From: Omphalotus guepiniiformis
Lineage: Eukaryota; Basidiomycota; Agaricomycetes; Agaricales; Omphalotaceae
Direction of reading: 5' to 3'
DNA: 64,000 nt
NCBI GenBank assembly: GCA_028554645.1
Contig: JAQOOI010000017.1
Coordinates: 682,001 to 746,000 of the forward strand
Made by a program: the position numbers and the translations under genes. Positions 54,550-64,000 of this stretch are shown here, piece after piece; the stretch's first letter is position 1, and the number at the start of each line of letters is the position of its first letter. A model generated the notes under the pieces. The model searched no databases, was not told where the DNA came from, and saw only the letters and a list, made by a program, of their open reading frames with translations.

Positions 54550-57500
54550 ATGTCTGATGGCTCCAGGTGAAGAAATTTGCACGGTGCAATGATTCGCCTA
54601 CTAACGTGATACATTCAGTTTACGCCAGTCCTGGGGCAATGCCTTGAATGACGCTGAGGCTCGGTTTCGACAACTTCTTACTTCTTCCTCTTCCACCGAG
54701 TGGAAACGCGTCTCGAATATCTCAGAATCCTCTACGAGCAAGAAAGGAAAAGCGAGGGTGTCCTCCACGCCAGAACTTTCTGACGTCGTTGTGCATCGCA
54801 AGTCGAGCAAATCTGGGGATGACGTCTATAGATTAATTCTCGATGTACCGGCGGACGAGGAAATAGTTTCTTTGGATCCTTGGAGGAATGTTCTTTCCAC
54901 ACCGGAGTTGCGACAGGAGTGGGATCCTGCAGTCATTGACGCTCATCTGGTGGAAATGTTCGACCACGACACTCGGATATGTAAGACGAACTTTACTTTG
55001 GGGTGGCCTGCAAAGTAAGTCATGTCGAAGGTATCATAATTCTGAACCGTATTTAATATGTATCTTTCAAACCCTCGCGATGCAGTTACTATCTCACGAA
55101 CAATCCACGACGCTACGACTGTTATTGACATTTCTACTTCATTACCTCGTTCACCCGACGAACCTGCGTATCTTCGTCCTTCACCTCCATATGTGAGATC
55201 GAATGTAACACGTGCGTTCTGAACTCATCTATCCAATGAATAAGTATGGTCGACCAAAGAGTTTTCCTTTCAGTGTTTGCTTGGTGCATCCAGCATTTGA
55301 GACCGCAGCAGTCTTCAGGAGAACTGCCAAAGCGGAAACCATCATTAGGTGGCAGGCTACGTATCATCTGCTTTTGGCAACACGATCTTCGGGCTGTTTG
55401 GAACATCGGATCATCTTCGGGTGTCGTTCAGCAATTATCGACGATGGTATTAGGTCTCTTCAAGACTACAACAAAGCGTGCCACCCGCGTGTCAAAGCTT
55501 GTAGGATACGGAAACGGCGTCACAATCGAGCGTATACGCTATCAGATCGACAGAGAGGCATTATCTATCGAATATTCTATAATTCCCGAAGATGAAGAAC
55601 GCTCTTCCTCCGGACATTCGCAAGACCTTGCAGAATCTGACTCTACCCGAGAGAACTGGAGCACCCCTCGCGCTGTCGAATTTGTCCTGCCTGCTGCAGA
55701 AGGCTGGGATGTACAAGTGTCTACCAAAGCTTCCTCTGAGGAGGTTGAGAAGCTCCCGTGGAAAGCGCACGCAATACGCAGCAGTTCATATCCTACTTCT
55801 CCAACGCAATTCTCTACGCTTCCTCTAGATCAGATACTACTTCGCCTGTCGCATGCTCCTCTCATAGATAACCATTCTCTGTTGAAAGTTCAGGTCGTGA
55901 TTGAAATTTCCGGGCCATCGAGTGGACTACGTTTGAATGGTGTTCCTCAGCAAGTTCAAGAAGTGGAAGAGCGGGATTCGCATCCTAGTGCTCCATCGAT
56001 ACTGCAAGACGTCTCCAGTGCTACTGATGTCAGCTTCCACACTGCGTCGTCCTTGAGCGGGGCGACTGCCACTAGCATCGCATCCAATTCTTCGGCGCCG
56101 CCATTTGCTCGCGTGCCTGCAGAGAGAAGCGCTGGTGCTGAGAAAACTGTTCTATCGAGGGTGAAAAGGAATTACATTTATTTCTCTTCTCTACTACAAG
56201 AACCTGAAGCTAAATGGAAACGCAGTAAGTGCTCTATATTCTTCATTCTTTATGTCCATAATGCTCAATATGTCTTTGATTGAGAAGCTACCGAAGCTCG
56301 CGGGGTCACCATAACGCAACTAGACTCCATCGACCCAACACTAGTCGTTTACAGAGCTGAGGCTACGTTCGTCGGGGTAGGATTGTGGGATTTGTACGGG
56401 GCAGTTGTATCACCTGGTGCCAAGAATTATTGGGACAAACAGCACGAAGATGCGATTCTTTTGGAAGATGTCAACGAGTTGACTGAACTCTGGCATTTGA
56501 AGACCAAGCCTGCTTGGCCCGTGAAGTGAGTCTGTTTCATAAGTTTGAAATGCTTTGTAATCTGAGAAGACATCTCATTCTAGCGGTCGAGATGCAGTCG
56601 TGCTGAAGACTGTGTACAAGTCACCTACGGCAATACACGTCTTCTCATTCTCTGCCGACGACCCTCATCTATTCCCGCATATTCCACCCGTAGATCCAAA
56701 CATCATTCGAACACAGGTTGACCTACAAGGATGGGCTATCGAAGCGTTGTCGCCCACGACGACACTGTTAACTCTTCTGGAGCAATCCGACCCGAAGGGA
56801 TGGACTAATAAGACAGCTATCCCTACACAGATGATCAGCACGTTGGCAGGCATTGGCGAGTTCGCGATTAAGTGTGGTGGTCCGCCAGTCGTGACGCGGC
56901 TTACGGGAGCGAAAGCGAATGAGATGCGGTATGACCACGAGCGACTCAGCTTCAGAATTGAATACGAGCCTTCAGCGAGCCGGCGGATGGTCAGCCCCAC
57001 TGATGGCACAGGTACTCCCAATGATCAAGGGTCGCCTACACTGCCAATTATCGAGTGCGAGCTGCGATGCGATATGGACACTTGGGCTCCATCTCTTGAT
57101 ATCGTCATCGATCCTCCTCCACAAACCATATCCTGCTTGAGACGGCATCGATTATCTAGTGAAGGTGGCGGCTTATGGTTGACGATCACTCATGACTCGG
57201 TGTTTGTAGACGATGAACGTCTACAAGTAATAGTTCGCCGGGGACCCGGAAGGGAAAAAGGTTTAGTGATGGTTAACGGGGCCAAGGTCAATCTTGATGT
57301 GGAAGAGCTACCTGAGCAAGAAATCAAGACCTTGTCCAAGCGTAAACGAGTAAAACCTCCACGGATACCACTGGACCAGCCTCCAGTAGTTAGCGTCATT
57401 CGACGACGCCGAGCAGAATGGGATTCCAGTGACCAGGATGCATCAACCCCCGAAACTACCCCGAAAACAGGAGCTTTGGCGAGTGCAACGCCAAGTTTCT

Positions 57501-60243
57501 CTAGTCCTCTCGCACGTTTCTTCACACTTGCTGTCGATCAAGCCACCTCGACTACTCAGCAGACCATTGCCGCTATTTCACCCAGCTGTACACCCGCAGA
57601 TAGCTCCATCCCTTCCTCCTCGAAACTCCCCTTGCAGTATGCCTTAGATGCCCTCTCCTGGACTCAAAGATATCACTCAAATTTAGCTCAAGCGGGTTGG
57701 ACCTTAGTGAGTGACAAGGAGCTGCCTATCCGGCGGAAACTCGCGTCCGAGATTTCGCCAATTATCCCATTACACAGGGGCGAAAAGGTGATCGAAGGCG
57801 TATCAGCAGAAGAACTCGCTACCATTATTACCGAACCTGATTGCAGAGCAAAATGGGACGATAAATTTGATTCGGCAACGATATTGGAGTCGTACGGGAG
57901 TGACTGTAAGACATCTTTCCTCGTTTCGAAAGCTGGCTTGCTGTTTCGGGACCGGGGATTTTATTTGGCGTCTGTGATGGCTCGAGCACAAGGTACTCCA
58001 TCGATATCTAGGAGAAATACCACAGATCTTGTCGGGGACGTTCAAAGTCCTGGGAACAGCGTGGACAGTGGGAGTGGCGCAGGAACACGAAATGCTATTT
58101 TCTGTGTTTCTGCTTCTTTTAGTCCTGATTCTGTCAACCAGTTCTCAGCTGCAGAGTATAACCAGTATGGGCTGCCTATTGGACGCGTTTACCTTGATGC
58201 ATGGATTCTGGAAACACTGGACCCTTACACGAAGGAGAATTACGCTGTACCTTCATCTAGGTGTACTCGGTTAGTAGCTTTCGACTATGCCGGTTCCATT
58301 CCAGCTGCTGTGAACTCTATGATAAACGCGACAATCCCCCGGGCGATTCTTGCTGTGGAGTCGTTTGTGCGGGGTATCGCGTCCCTGCCGATCACTCGGC
58401 TGCCCCCGCCTGGTTTTGTGCTTGCTGATAGAAGAGATGAAGACATGGAGGCTGAGGCATATGCGAATTTAGCTTGGAGACTTAAACGGAGAGATGATTG
58501 GCGGACGTTGGTGGACACGAAATATGAATCGAGCTCCAAGACTTATAGTAGCTTGATTCTGGTCAATTTCCCTTCTGCGTCTTCGGCTCAGCCGAATAAC
58601 GCGGCGTCACCGACGAGGAGATCAGAACAGATTACACCACGGCCGAGCAGGATTGGTCTGAATAGTAACGAGATGAACGATTCACCTTCTCAGAATGGTC
58701 TAGAGCCTGTCCCAGGCTCATCCTCATCTGGCGTGGCGGCCCCGGCCTCCCCGATAGCTAATTCATCGTTGACCATGCCTGGACAGAGGGAACGCGCTAA
58801 TTCAGGGTCCTCTGGCTTTCGTGGACGCTCATCCTCCGCATTCACCGTCAAGGGTGAGGTGAAACACAGCACGGATTTATTGGTAGGAGAGATCGTAATT
58901 GACTCAAAGTTGTATCCTAAAGGATACGTGGTTACTTTGAAGTCAAAGACATTGCCAAAGATGAAAGCTTCTGCTGCTGCGACTTCGTCACGAGGCAAAG
59001 GCAGGGCTATCAAGCTCGATTCGCTATTCGAAAGTACGGACGATACTCGTGAAGAAGAATATGTACTGCCGCTCTCGTACTCGCTGCATACTATGCCTTC
59101 ATCCCCGCTGCATTCTTCTGGCATGAACACGGAAAGCCCCACGAGACACCTGCTAAGACTCAGTTTACCAACTGCGCAGTATCAAATATCAACAGTTAAA
59201 GACCCACTTACTGGAGAGCTACAGCACCCGCCCCCAAAACCCACATGGTTACTTGAAATGGAAGAAAGTGGTGCGGTGATAAAGGTGGAGGTGAGGTTGA
59301 GCAGCGTAGGCAAAGGGAAAGCTGTGGTCGTTGATGGAAGCAAAGATAGGAACATGCAAGCGGGCATGGATGGCAGGTCTTGGAACGCGGAGAAGAAAGG
59401 ATGGGAGGTAATTGTCGTAAGCGAAAAGGAGTCTCTGACAAGCTTAGGGAGAGAAGAGCTTTCGGATGATAGGGTGTCAAAGATGGGCGTCCTTTCGAGG
59501 TAAGTTATCCCGTTCATGAAATTGGTCTTCAAAGGCTTCATTCATTTCTACATAGGGCTACAAATGAAACGGAAACGCTACCGCATGAGCTGAAATGCCC
59601 TGTGGCTGTCGCAGATAATCTTCTTGATCCTTCTGTTGCCGAGGAATCTTCTATGAATGATGGACAGGATTTGCGGAATACAGAGGAATGCAGCTCTAGC
59701 TCCGAGATCAGCGAGGAACTGCCTCGGACGGTAAGTGTCTTCGGTCGTTGATCCTGGTTGAAGCTTTGAAACTCACAATTGTTGGTGCAGCAGACGCCGG
59801 ATCCACCTGATATGCCACACGCACCACGCACGCCTGGAGGGGCAGGCGGGCTGTTGAATTTCTTGCAGTCTTACCCGAACCCTTTGACACGGTTCACAGC
59901 AGGAGGAATGATTGGAAGCCCACCTGGCACAAGTACGTCATCTTGTGTGCGCAAAGCAGTGGAAGGACGAAGTGAGGGAGCCCTAGTGGCGTCCACGCAA
60001 CACAGCGAGTACACCACGAGGCGCTACACAGTGTCGACCCTCATCATCGTTGCACTGATTGCGTTTCTGTTTGGATCGCTGCTCCGGTCACTTTTGTCGC
60101 CAGCAGACTTTATCTATGTTGTTACTGACCTGAGAGAAGCAGAGGAAGCGAGCAGTGGATGGCGAGAGATACGACGGCTGTTTGAAATCAAGTATATTAT
60201 TGCTGGGTGGGATTTTCAGATAGCTGTAGTGCGACGACATTAG
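54550..60243 (+). CDS. Triple START-domain membrane-anchored lipid-transfer-like protein
   Basis: Eight exons: 54550-54566, 54619-55014, 55072-55211, 55274-56224, 56285-56525, 56584-59499, 59556-59730 and 59791-60243, total 1,762 codons. The start lies in a 17-nt first exon (MSDGS) whose intron has a perfect TACTAAC branch site. START-like module 1 covers roughly residues 35-250 (ADEEIVSLDPWRNVL, WPANPRDAVTISRTIHD), module 2 about 490-680 (ARGVTITQLDSIDPTLV, AWPVNGRDAVVLKTVY), module 3 about 880-1130 (RGEKVIEGVSAEELATII, TSFLVSKAG). One membrane helix lies near the end (YTVSTLIIVALIAFLFGSLL). START folds carry sterols, phospholipids or ceramides; this suggests transfer at a membrane contact, but cargo is unknown. 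Intron 2 ends in AA at the family-consistent position (see findings). Confidence 0.75.
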
Positions 60244-60642
60244 AAAAGAGGTGGTGTAAGAGTAAATACTTTATGGAAACTGTATAATATGTAGCAAGTA
60301 AATACTCATAACTGAGAAATAATATGGTTCCCGTGGAGAGTACGGCAAAAGGCGATGCCAATTTGGTCGGCGACTGTTTTTGTTTAGCCTTCGCACCGGA
60401 CCTGGCTATCAGTTGACCTTGTCTTGCCCACTTCCTTTACTACTGATCCTTCTCCGTGTATTATCTTCTCCCTGTATCTTTTCTCCTTTTGCTCGCTGTC
60501 GCCACCGTTCTGCTCGAACAAAATTCATCCTTGTCCGTTGTTCTCGCCCTCATACTACCGGAACCTAATTACTCCTCAGAATCCCACACGTATCCCCGAA
60601 GGTCGACTTTTCCGATTCTTGCTCTCTCTCACTTCTTCGACA
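60244..60642 (+). other. Promoter and leader of the LisH/LUFS gene
   Basis: About 400 nt between the START gene's stop and the next start codon. It includes the START gene's 3' end and a very pyrimidine-rich leader (60420-60640) with many CTT/TCT words. Confidence 0.5.
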
Positions 60643-63334
60643 ATGGCCAACGTTCCACAACCTGGTTCGGGCCCACCATCGTCACGGAACGACTCTAATG
60701 CGTCCAATACGCTTTCATGGGAGGGCGACAAGATGTCCGTTGGCATATCACTTGTTCGCTTCTGTCGTGCTTCACTGACAAGTTTTCCGCCAGGTTTAAT
60801 ATTTACATCTACGACTACTGTTTTAAGAGGGGTTTTAGGAAGACTGCTCAAGAGTTGCTTGCTGAGGCTGAGATCCCACCAGAATCTCAGCCTCCGATCA
60901 ACGCTAGGCAAGGGTTGTTATTTGAGTGCGCCATACCTCAGTATTTTACTCCTCGGTCAACATTTTCTGACAGCAGTATCTTTTGAACAGGTGGTGGAGC
61001 GTGTTTTGGGTGTTATTTACTGCAAAAGCAAACGGAAGTGGGTCAGAGGATGCGCTGATATACACACAGGTGGTAACACCATCCATCTACTCTACTACAT
61101 CTTGACTCTAACGATTCCTTTCAGCATCAAGCGCAGCAAGCTAATAATCGTCAACAGCGGCAGGCGGGCCCATCTACTGCCCCAATGGTTCAGCCCATGC
61201 AACAGCCCGCTCTAGGCAGACAAAACAACATTCCGCAGGGACGACCATTCATGGCCAATGGCGTACTTCCTAACACTGGTCCTTCAGGCGCTCCTGGTTT
61301 TGCTACAGGACCTCATATGAATGGGGTTCCAGGCCCACAAGGACCTCAATCAGCTCCACCGAACCAGCCAGGCCAGCCTCAAAACTTTCAGCCTCCTATT
61401 CCTGGACAACGTGGATCAATGGGTGGTCCTCAGCGAATCCCGAATGGCGCTCCGCCCTTCCAATCACCAACCATGGCTAATTCACCGCAGACAACCGGAT
61501 CCGCTCCGGGTCAACCTCAGTCACTTCAGCCGGGCCAGCAGCCTCCGATGGGGCAGCTAGGTCCCTCGCCCCATATGGGACCTGTACATAGAGCGATGCA
61601 TCCACCAAACGGGCCGCAAGGAATGCAGCCTGGGCAGTCACAACCTCCGCAAGGACAGGCTCCGAATTCGTATTCGCTCGGTAGACCACCGAGTCGTACT
61701 GCGAGTCCAGGACAGATGCCAATTATGTCCAACCAGAGTCCGTCGATGGCCAACCGTCAAGCCCCTGGAGTGCCCCCACAAGCCATCGAGGTGGAATATT
61801 CGCGCATACCTCCTACCTTACACCCCATTTTACGGAGCGAGGCGGGACTCGATGGGAAAGATTTTTCTGCTTTTACAATTGAAGATAAGGTAAGTTATCA
61901 TTCTTTACTCGTCCGTGATCGGCGTTGAAAGTAATATCATCTTGTTTCATTAATTCTCATGTCTTATACGTGAATGTGCGAATTGTAGCAAAGAATGATA
62001 AACGCGTATCGACGTTCCGGTCGAAAACCTGGTCCCGGAGGTCTTAACGCTGGACCTTCCAACATCATGCCGCCCAACCAACGCAACCCTCCTGGTCCTG
62101 GTCCTAGTCTTGGTCCTGGGGGACGAACGAAGCGAAACAGTACATCACCAGGAGAAGAGGTAACGTTATCCCTAATTCTTGATGATATGCGCAGTTGCGA
62201 GGATCGCTAACTTCCATGTCCTATTATGTTTCTCCTTCTTCGCTACAGCCGGAAAGCATGCCTGGCGCAGGCTCGTCACCCCCCGATCGAAAGAGGCCGC
62301 GTCGATCTCCCGTTGAACAGTCACCATACCCCCACCCGCCCCAGCAGATGTCTCATCAACCACCACCACAGTCAGGCCCTCCTGGATCTGGACCTCCCCA
62401 GCAACCACCAATGAACGGGATGATGAGATCCATGGGTGCACCCATGAATGGTGGATACCAGGGTGGAATGCCACCGCAACCGTTAGGCGGTCAGATGAAC
62501 ATGAATATGGGCAATCCTGGAGGACACCAGATGAGTAACGCGATGTCCCCGATGACAGGTGGTATGCCTGGGCAAGGAGGAGTAATGACACCGCAACTAC
62601 AGGTACATTTCCTTTTAAGGACATCTTCATACCTGTCAGGCCAACTGACTATGTTCGTGTGATAGCCAATGACACCGCAGCAGCAGCAAAACTACAGGAA
62701 CTCTATGAATAACTTCCACTCCCGACAGATGCACCAAACTGGAATGCCTGCAGCTGGGTCTCCGAATGCTGAGGCTCCCTTCGGTGGAAATAATCCTCCA
62801 CAGGGTGCCCCTGCTTCTGCACCACCGTTTGGTGCACCGCCTGGTGCGAACAACAGAATGGCTCAGAAACCTGCGAATGGTGGCATGATGCCACCGCCAC
62901 CCCCTTCGCCTGGGATGAATAAGGACGCGGCGAACAAAGAAATGAAGCCTGAAGGTTCTCCACAGAATGGCCATACACCAAACGCAACAGGAACAGGAGG
63001 TTCTACGCCTGTACCGACTCTTAATCAACCTCCCCCTCCACAGAACCCTACACCTAACCCGCCCCCGAACATGGCACCATCACCTTCCTCGTTGTTGGCG
63101 AATTCAGCGATGAATTCTATGATGGTGCCTCCGTCAACTCTGGGTTCAGCGTCTGATAATCTGTTTTCGGTTTCGGAAAACTTCATTAACATGCCAAATG
63201 TACTGGACGATTTCGCGCCTGGGTTCTTCGATAGCGGTGGTATGAATATCGGCGGTGTGGATTTCGAGAGGGACTTCAATCAGTGGTTTAACCCTGACGA
63301 CATAGCGAACACTAATTTGGACTCTATGAAGTAG
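60643..63334 (+). CDS. LisH/LUFS-domain transcription regulator (Flo8/Som1/SSBP-like)
   Basis: Start MANVPQPGSGPPSSRNDSNA at 60643. Exons 2 and 3 form a LUFS/LisH head: FNIYIYDYCFKRGFRKTAQELL, AEIPPESQPPINARQGLLFE and, across an intron, WWSVFWVLFTAKANG, then a Gln-rich run. The LisH-WW(S/D)VFW signature is that of LUG/LUH, Flo8 and SSBP proteins, which dimerise and join transcription complexes. The rest, about 600 residues, is Pro/Gln/Gly/Met-rich and disordered, with a nuclear-localisation-like DRKRPRRS. The C-terminus has an aromatic, acidic patch (LDDFAPGFFDSGGMNI, FNQWFNPDDI) that looks like an activation motif. In ascomycetes such proteins (Flo8, Som1) act downstream of cAMP/PKA in filamentation; the same role in this mushroom is inference. 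Confidence 0.85.
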
Positions 63335-64000
63335 AAAGGGAGGCCTTTTTGATCGCTTGGAAACACATCTTATCCTACAATCACTCACTGTTCGCCTTTG
63401 GTTCCTCTTCGCTGTCCTTGCTTGTCAAGGAACTATTTATTCAAAAAGCCCGCGTTTTGCGGCGATACCTTCACCCATAGTTATTCCCGGTCTTTTGAGC
63501 GCTAGAGCAATACTTTCCGTCCCTTTACTTGATTCTCTACTTACTGGGTCGGGCTTCTTTTGCGTCACATGCTTTGCTTTGCCATCTCTCTGTCGCAATG
63601 TCTTTTCCGGTCTTTGCCCTTCCTTTGCACCCTCTGTCGCCTCTTGCTTCAATTGCCTGTCTTACCGTCTTTGTCTCGGCTTGTGTATTTTGCAGCTTCT
63701 TCTAATCCTTACTAGTACCTCACCATATCGCTTTCGTTTTCTTTTCGTGACCATCATTGGCTGTCTTTCCTGAATCTGTCTCGCGGTTTTCTTTTACTCC
63801 TGATTGTTGTCTTATAGTCCCTGATTACATGTATTCCCCGAATCACTATATCTCTTGGATGGAGAACATTCATGTACACTGCATGTTCCTGGCCTGACAG
63901 TTTGAGACAAATCGAGATCTTCATTAGGGTAATAATCATGATGACTAAATACCATTGCATGAAAACACTATAGATGGTATATATACTGACATGTATATGC
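63335..64000 (+). other. 3' region of the LisH/LUFS gene
   Basis: The last 665 nt of the window follow the stop codon. The sequence is pyrimidine-rich on the plus strand; open frames there are Leu/Phe/Ser-biased without domains, so I read this as 3' UTR and intergenic DNA. Confidence 0.45.

Overview
The window looks like nuclear DNA of a mushroom-forming basidiomycete (Agaricomycetes). The evidence is dense genes on both strands, many very short spliceosomal introns (about 47-90 nt, donors GTAAGT/GTGAGT/GTGCGT, a clear TACTAAC branch site at 54599), and families typical of that class: BCS1-like AAA ATPases, CmcJ-type oxygenases, TKL-type kinases with HGDIKGDN loops, and Kre9/Knh1-like wall proteins. 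I cannot name the species. No rRNA, tRNA, CRISPR, origin or plasmid feature was found. All gene models were built by eye from reading frame, splice signals and family motifs; several sum exactly to a multiple of three.

Layout. 0.2-7.0 kb (minus): RXT3 (Rpd3L histone deacetylase complex) and ETT1 (translation termination). 7.5-11.3 kb (minus): type II membrane dipeptidyl peptidase of the DPP IV/STE13 type, divergent from SYS1 (Golgi, plus, 11.6-12.4 kb). 12.4-17.3 kb: gene-poor, with a 571-bp MITE-like element. 17.3-20.6 kb (plus): BCS1-like AAA ATPase. 21.1-24.1 kb (minus): dynamin-related GTPase DNM1. 25.9-26.9 kb (minus): CmcJ/NvfI-type oxygenase-like protein. 27.4-29.5 kb (minus): Ran-binding-domain protein. 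29.7-30.1 kb: a retroposed insert with poly(A) and 12-bp target duplication. 30.8-32.3 kb (plus): KDEL-tailed protein disulfide isomerase. 32.8-33.7 kb (minus): GPI-anchored Kre9/Knh1-like protein. 36.3-37.4 kb (minus): single-pass membrane protein. 38.4-39.4 kb (minus): ATP synthase subunit b (ATP4). 39.6-40.4 kb (minus): DJ-1/PfpI protein. 40.8-42.3 kb (minus): protein kinase. 44.4-46.9 kb (minus): HSF-type transcription factor. 46.9-51.6 kb: gene-poor, with small tandem duplications. 51.6-52.6 kb (minus): coiled-coil protein of unknown role. 53.0-54.4 kb (minus): pyridoxal kinase, divergent from a 1,762-residue triple-START membrane protein (plus, 54.6-60.2 kb). 60.6-63.3 kb (plus): LisH/LUFS regulator of the Flo8/Som1/SSBP type.

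These are mostly unrelated housekeeping and regulatory genes, not one operon-like pathway. The most unusual points are in gene structure: the triple-START gene has an intron whose family-consistent acceptor reads AA instead of AG; the BCS1-like gene has an intron with no GT donor bounded by a 9-bp direct repeat and a tail made of duplicated 24-nt microexons; three genes carry GC-AG introns; and a young-looking retroposon lies between the RanBD and PDI genes.
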